Positions 59,748 to 64,000 of a DNA stretch of 64,000 nt are shown piece by piece. The stretch lies in assembly GCA_964595955.1 (NCBI GenBank), contig CAZQSF010000002.1, positions 27,824-91,823 on the forward strand. Direction: 5' to 3'. The notes under the pieces are model-generated. The model did not search any database and was not told where the DNA came from. It worked only from the letters and a program-made list of their open reading frames with translations. Position 1 is the first letter of the stretch, and every line of letters begins with the position of its first letter. The position numbers and the translations under genes are program-made. This DNA comes from JAJDFU01 sp964595955 (GTDB lineage Bacteria; Bacteroidota; Bacteroidia; Chitinophagales; Saprospiraceae).

Positions 59748-61639
59748 GTTATTCCGTATTTATCCCGCCATAGTTGAAAGCTCACGGCCAGCCAGATCAT
59801 ATCCACCTGATCCGAAGATGCCTTTCCAAGGTTCTGCAACCAATGCGTCAGGCAACCCGTCTCAAAGCGCTCCATTTCTTTTAACCCTGGCAGCCACTCC
59901 TCCTCCCAGCGCTGTCTGAATACGTCTGATCCCATGAATGCGCGAAGGGGGATGCCGAATCCTTTTTTGGGCCGGTAGGCGAAAGCAGGTGAAAACTTTT
60001 GGCTGGCTATCTGTTTGAGCAGGTTTTTGGCTTCCAGTTTTCGATCAGCGTTCCGAAGAAGAGTTTCCTCGCTAAACTGCAATACTAAGGATACCAATGC
60101 GTTATCGAGAAACGGAACGCGATTTTCGATACTATGTGCCATCGACATTTTGTCTTGCCGCATCAACAGATCGGGCAGATAAGTCTTGATCTCATATTTG
60201 CGCTGCCGCAAGAAAAAGTCGCCTTGCAGTTGATCCCACAATAACCGGCGATACCTCAAGGCCTCAGCCAGCGAAAAATCGGGGACAACCGAACGGATTG
60301 CATCAACGGAGGTAAACACTGAGGCCAGGATGGCTCGATTGGAACCACTGAGGTGAGCGGGAAGGAAATCCGGGAGCGACTTCCGGTTTTTCTTGATCTG
60401 GCTCCAAAACGATCGACTCGCCAGGGCAAGGCGAGCGCTTTCTACAAAGCGCTCATACCCACCCAGTACCTCATCAGCTCCTTCTCCACTCAGAAGCACG
60501 GTAACGTGTTGACGAGCATTTTGGCTCAGTTGATAGATTCCTATGGTATTGGGATGATTGATCGGATGCTCGAAATGCCAGGCAGCCCGATCGATAACGT
60601 CAAAATAGTAATCAGAGGCCAGGGGATATTTATGGGCATCCAGTTGAAGCTGGCTGATCACCTGATCCATATATTCCTCTTCGGAATACCCCTTGGCCTG
60701 TGGAATGATGGATATGGTTTCCAGCTGGCCTTTTTGCAATTCACCGGCGGCGAAGTAGGTCACTAGCGAAGAATCCACACCGCCCGATAATTGACAGCCC
60801 AATTTCACATCCGCCATCATTTGGCGCCCGACAGCCACCTGTAGGGCCCGGTCAAGATCCTGCTGAGCCCGGCCGCCGGCATACTCGTTTGCCCCTTCGC
60901 CATTTACATCGTAAAAGAGCCGTTCCACTATATTCATCTCGGGATCGACCTCCCAGTAGGTCCCCGGTTCCAAATTGCGAACGCCTTTGAATAGCGTTCG
61001 ATTGATGAGATGGCGAAAAAGCCAGAATTCGTGGAGGTTAGCATCATCCAACGAGAACCGGAATCCCGGTAAAGCGCTAAAGCTTTTCATTTCTGAACTG
61101 AACGCCAGACGTCCGGGCTGAGCGAGTACGTAGAGGGGTTTGATCCCAAAGCGATCCCGGGCCAAAAACAGGCGCTTCCGCCTCAGGTCGCAGACGGCAA
61201 TGGCAAACATGCCATTGAGTCGCTCGAGCATACCCTCGATCCCGTATTCGAGATACGAATTGAGTGCGACCTCCGTATCGGTCTCACTTTTGAAAACATA
61301 GCCCTTTTGCTGTAAACCCGGTTTGAGGTCAAAGGCATTGTAGATTTCTCCGTTCATCATGAGAATCACCTCACCGGAAGGGGAAACCATTGGCTGGTGG
61401 CCATTGGCACTCAGGTCCAATATGCTCAGCCGGTTAAAACCGAACATCAAATCGGCTGGTTTTGGAAAGTTCTCGTCTTGCCGGACGGAAAGCTCCCAGA
61501 AATTCCCTTCGGAAAGGTTCACAGCCACAGCACCCTGGTCGTCTGGACCGCGGTGCCTCTGTAGCCGCATCATGGCCAAGATGTGGCGACTGTGGGTTTC
61601 CTTATGTTCGTTCAGCAAATAACCGGTTAAACCACACAT
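59744..61639 (-). CDS. asnB: Asparagine synthetase (glutamine-hydrolysing)-type amidotransferase
   Basis: 631 residues. N-terminal glutamine amidotransferase class II domain with catalytic Cys2 (MCGLTGYL) and RLSILDLSANGHQP, then the synthetase domain with the PPi loop SGGVDS at 285-290. Standard AsnB makes asparagine; AsnB homologues inside polysaccharide loci of XrtA type probably amidate uronic acid carboxyls of the glycan. Linked to the RimK-like gene by 4 bp and to CapA by 3 bp. Confidence 0.9.
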   Translation of the reverse strand: MCGLTGYLLNEHKETHSRHILAMMRLQRHRGPDDQGAVAVNLSEGNFWELSVRQDENFPKPADLMFGFNRLSILDLSANGHQPMVSPSGEVILMMNGEIYNAFDLKPGLQQKGYVFKSETDTEVALNSYLEYGIEGMLERLNGMFAIAVCDLRRKRLFLARDRFGIKPLYVLAQPGRLAFSSEMKSFSALPGFRFSLDDANLHEFWLFRHLINRTLFKGVRNLEPGTYWEVDPEMNIVERLFYDVNGEGANEYAGGRAQQDLDRALQVAVGRQMMADVKLGCQLSGGVDSSLVTYFAAGELQKGQLETISIIPQAKGYSEEEYMDQVISQLQLDAHKYPLASDYYFDVIDRAAWHFEHPINHPNTIGIYQLSQNARQHVTVLLSGEGADEVLGGYERFVESARLALASRSFWSQIKKNRKSLPDFLPAHLSGSNRAILASVFTSVDAIRSVVPDFSLAEALRYRRLLWDQLQGDFFLRQRKYEIKTYLPDLLMRQDKMSMAHSIENRVPFLDNALVSLVLQFSEETLLRNADRKLEAKNLLKQIASQKFSPAFAYRPKKGFGIPLRAFMGSDVFRQRWEEEWLPGLKEMERFETGCLTHWLQNLGKASSDQVDMIWLAVSFQLWRDKYGIT

Positions 61640-61642
61640 TGC

Positions 61643-62779
61643 CTATTCAGTCTTGGTTGGATCAATGGTTTCGAGCAAAATATCGCGATGCGCCTCGCAG
61701 CGGATGAGATTTGTGAGCAAAAGCCTCTTCTTGTCATCGATCAGGGAAGGCAGCCAGCCGCGCTTGTGCAAGCGGGGCAATAGCCGGCCGCGATAGGGCT
61801 GCAGCCGGGTTTGAATGAGTTTTCTTTGAGACTTCGCAAAGGCCTGAAATTGCTCTTGGAGTTGGTCATCATCCAAAATGACCCGGTTGATTTCCGCCAA
61901 GCTCTGCTCCAACGCATACCGATTTTCATCCGTCACGCGAAAAACCCCCGGCCGATGATTGTTTTGCTCAATGAACTCAAACTCGAACGCTACGGGGGTG
62001 TTTTTTTCAACCTTCAGCCTGAGTAAAAGGCCAAAATTCCAGGGGTGGTCTCGCAGGCCTTCCCAATCAAAACAGAAATTACCCAGACTGTAAAAAATGG
62101 GGGCTCCTTTGTAAACCTCATAACCGGAAACCACATGCGTATGATGCCCCACCACGGCATCCGCTCCGGCATCTACCAGGAATCGATACCATTTTTTCAT
62201 TCGAGGAGACGGGTACGCATAATGCTCATGCCCACCGTGGACGATGACAATGACTTGATCAGCCTCGAGTTTGGCTTTTCGGATAGTATGGAACAAGTCG
62301 ACCAGGTCCAGCGGATTGCAACCGGCTTCGGAGCCACGAGTGGTTGTCCATTCATTCTCGGCTGCATTGATCAGAGCCAGTTTGACCCCGTCGAATTCCT
62401 TTATGACCGGCTTGGCAGCTTGCTCGGCGTTCGATCCGCTGCCCAACCACTGGATGTCGTGGGCTTCAAGGGCTCGATAGGTAGCCTTCATCCCCTCCGG
62501 TCCATAATCCTTGAAATGATTGTTGGCCGTTGCGGCCAAGGTACAGTTCAGATGCTTCAACAACTTTGCTGTTTCGGGCGCCGCTTTCAGGTGAGGGCCC
62601 GTTTTGGAGATGGTACTCTTTACCTCGGTAAGCGGACACTCCAGATCGATCACATTGAGGTGGTTGGCCTCGAAAAACGGTAAAACATCGGCAAATAAGG
62701 ACTGCCAGGTGTCTTCTGTGCAGGCCTTTTCCACGCGTCCCCACGGACAAAAATCCCCGGTAAATCCCAGTTTAATCAT
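61643..62779 (-). CDS. CapA-like metallophosphatase-family protein
   Basis: 378 residues from ATG 62779 (MIKLGFTGDFCPWG, family-like start overlapping the previous stop by 8 bp; 62791 is possible). Metal motifs: GDFCPWG, DLECPLTE, ATANNHFKDYG, HGGHEH and GHHTH. CapA proteins take part in poly-gamma-glutamate capsule building, but similar proteins occur in other envelope loci. No signal peptide, so the catalytic domain is cytoplasmic here. Confidence 0.88.
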   Translation of the reverse strand: MIKLGFTGDFCPWGRVEKACTEDTWQSLFADVLPFFEANHLNVIDLECPLTEVKSTISKTGPHLKAAPETAKLLKHLNCTLAATANNHFKDYGPEGMKATYRALEAHDIQWLGSGSNAEQAAKPVIKEFDGVKLALINAAENEWTTTRGSEAGCNPLDLVDLFHTIRKAKLEADQVIVIVHGGHEHYAYPSPRMKKWYRFLVDAGADAVVGHHTHVVSGYEVYKGAPIFYSLGNFCFDWEGLRDHPWNFGLLLRLKVEKNTPVAFEFEFIEQNNHRPGVFRVTDENRYALEQSLAEINRVILDDDQLQEQFQAFAKSQRKLIQTRLQPYRGRLLPRLHKRGWLPSLIDDKKRLLLTNLIRCEAHRDILLETIDPTKTE

Positions 62780-63911
62780 GCCAGTAAGCATAAAGTTGAT
62801 CGGTAGATAAAAAGCGAACTTCCGGCCAGGTTTTCACGATCGTTTTCAACAGATCAGCCAGGGCGTTCAATCCTCTGGATCGATTGGCCGGATCGATAAA
62901 CCCCACGTAATTTACCCGGTGGGTGCAGACCACTGCCGGCTTCCCAAACTGAAAAGCAGTACGGATTTCCGCCAGTGCTGCATCCACCCAGTCCTTACGT
63001 GGATTCGAACTCGGTTCAAAGAAAACATTTCGGATGTTGTAGTATTGCCCGAGCCCGTTTTTTTCCCCCCAACCGTGGCGGATAGGCCGATAGCGGCCTA
63101 GTTGACCGGTTGGACTCAGCTGAGTGCGACGTCCCTGGAGAATCTCAACCCCTGCTCCTGCCAAGTATTGTTCGTGCCTGGCCGACCAATTGTAGCACGG
63201 TGCGATGAACGAAAGGGAGGAATAGCCAAAGATCTGCTTAAAAAGTTCGGCTCCTTCCCGTAGGATCCGCTCGTGGCTATTCTCCTCCGCCATATCATCC
63301 CAGTCCAGAGCTTCCATAAAGCTGTAGTCTTCCTTCCCGGAATAAGTCATACCCAGATTGAAGCAAAAGCGGGTGTGATCCCTATTGCTCTGGAGCGCTT
63401 TCAACCACCGGCTTATATTGAGATGCTCACGACCGTGGAGCTGGGGTTTGAAAAGGCCGGCACGCATGCCTTCCTGCCAGAGGGCCCAGTTATTCTCATG
63501 TTCTGGATAGCGCTTCATGGTTTCGGTGCAGGGCTCGTAATGATATTCCCGAAAGCCGTTTTGTTCGATCCTTTTGAAATCTGGGTTCGCCACGATGGTG
63601 TTTGCCGTAAGGGCAGCCGGGTTGCCCGTATGGTCTCGCACACATGCCAACACTTCAAAAAGACCTTCCAGGTCGGAAGCCGAAGCAAGTGAATCGTATT
63701 GATAGATGCTGGATGTGTGGTAGATGCCCTTTTCTTCCAGTTTATCAAGCGCCGCCTTGGAAGATGTTCGGATGGCCCCCCAATCGTCAGACTCCAGCAC
63801 AACTACCTTGTCTGGAATTCGTCTGCCGTTCCGGTTTACACGCACCGCATTCAATCGCCCCTTTTGTTTTTTGAGGTATTGAGTTAGTTTCCGCATTTCA
63901 CGAGTTATCAT
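62772..63911 (-). CDS. NodB-like protein, paralogue 2
   Basis: 379 residues (start 63911; 63896 is an alternative just after the upstream stop). It is homologous to the 49257 gene: WALWQEGMRAGLFKPQLHG versus WELWKEGMRAGIFLPQYHG. Metal sites are the same: Asp42-Asp43 in ESDDWGA, His159 and His163 in LHGREHLN, and CTHRVNY. Substrate unknown, as for the other copy. Confidence 0.75.
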   Translation of the reverse strand: MITREMRKLTQYLKKQKGRLNAVRVNRNGRRIPDKVVVLESDDWGAIRTSSKAALDKLEEKGIYHTSSIYQYDSLASASDLEGLFEVLACVRDHTGNPAALTANTIVANPDFKRIEQNGFREYHYEPCTETMKRYPEHENNWALWQEGMRAGLFKPQLHGREHLNISRWLKALQSNRDHTRFCFNLGMTYSGKEDYSFMEALDWDDMAEENSHERILREGAELFKQIFGYSSLSFIAPCYNWSARHEQYLAGAGVEILQGRRTQLSPTGQLGRYRPIRHGWGEKNGLGQYYNIRNVFFEPSSNPRKDWVDAALAEIRTAFQFGKPAVVCTHRVNYVGFIDPANRSRGLNALADLLKTIVKTWPEVRFLSTDQLYAYWHD

Positions 63912-64000
63912 TCAGGGTATACTGACGAGGAAATGGTTTGGGAACCCTTTCGCAACCTGTCTTGACATCCGCAGGATCGTCATGGATCAGCATTCCCCAT
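63898..64000 (-). CDS. Partial C-terminus of an unidentified gene
   Basis: A minus-strand frame enters from the right edge and stops at 63898 after 33 codons, ending PRQYTLNDNS. It overlaps the next start by 14 bp, like other genes of this operon, which supports it being real. Too short to assign. Confidence 0.45.
   Translation of the reverse strand, partial: WGMLIHDDPADVKTGCERVPKPFPRQYTLNDNS

Overview
The window reads as a chromosomal segment of a Bacteroidota bacterium, most likely of the Saprospiria (Lewinella/Phaeodactylibacter-like) type. This is inferred from a large secreted protein with a gliding-motility/type IX secretion C-terminal domain, a Lacal_2735-family small protein, paired secreted M16 peptidases, absence of strong Shine-Dalgarno sites, and several candidate promoters of the Bacteroidota type (TAnnTTTG at -7, TTG about 20 nt upstream). 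Base composition is moderately GC-rich and even. No rRNA, tRNA, CRISPR array, prophage or intact insertion sequence was seen.

The left 40 kb (1-40300) is housekeeping and envelope genes in short operons. In order: a partial lipoprotein, proline catabolism (pruA), a pyrimidine nucleotidase, coaD, then a divergent NAD-salvage operon (pncB plus a Nudix/winged-helix NrtR-like regulator) running into a WG-repeat lipoprotein and purE. A leftward pair encodes a membrane-anchored PspA/ESCRT-III-like helical protein and a coiled-coil partner. Next comes a tightly packed leftward block: sbcD-sbcC, a YheT hydrolase and two tandem CotH-type secreted kinases. It is followed by a single-domain asparaginase, an M16 peptidase pair, a YkuK RNase H-like protein, a cyclotransferase overlapping a lipoprotein-anchored DUF255 thioredoxin protein, ftsE, and a cytochrome c maturation operon (ccmE with an unusual CxxxY haem site, ccmF). 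Several unrecognised proteins and a 1572-residue lectin/Ig-repeat surface protein complete the half.

The right 24 kb (40358-64000) is one leftward surface-glycan locus of more than twenty genes, most overlapping or nearly touching. It holds a WbpM/PglF-like nucleotide-sugar dehydratase, a DegT aminotransferase and a PglC-like initiating phosphoglycosyl transferase. Transfer genes are three GT4 enzymes, one GT2 and one GT39-like membrane glycosyltransferase. Modification genes are a sulfotransferase, a DUF3473/XrtA-type polysaccharide deacetylase, two paralogous NodB-like proteins at opposite ends of the locus, four different ATP-grasp ligase-like proteins, an asparagine-synthetase-type amidotransferase and a CapA-like phosphatase. 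The set suggests an extracellular polysaccharide or glycolipid carrying sulfate, amino sugars and amide-linked (possibly amino-acid) substituents. A 165-bp palindromic MITE-like element with perfect 15-bp inverted ends sits inside this transcription unit.

The points most worth a second look are the ATP-grasp-rich glycan locus with its unassigned NodB-like paralogues, the MITE-like palindrome, the CxxxY CcmE, the CotH pair in which one member has lost the predicted catalytic aspartate, the NrtR-like regulator with an intact Nudix box next to pncB, and the PspA-like/coiled-coil gene pair.
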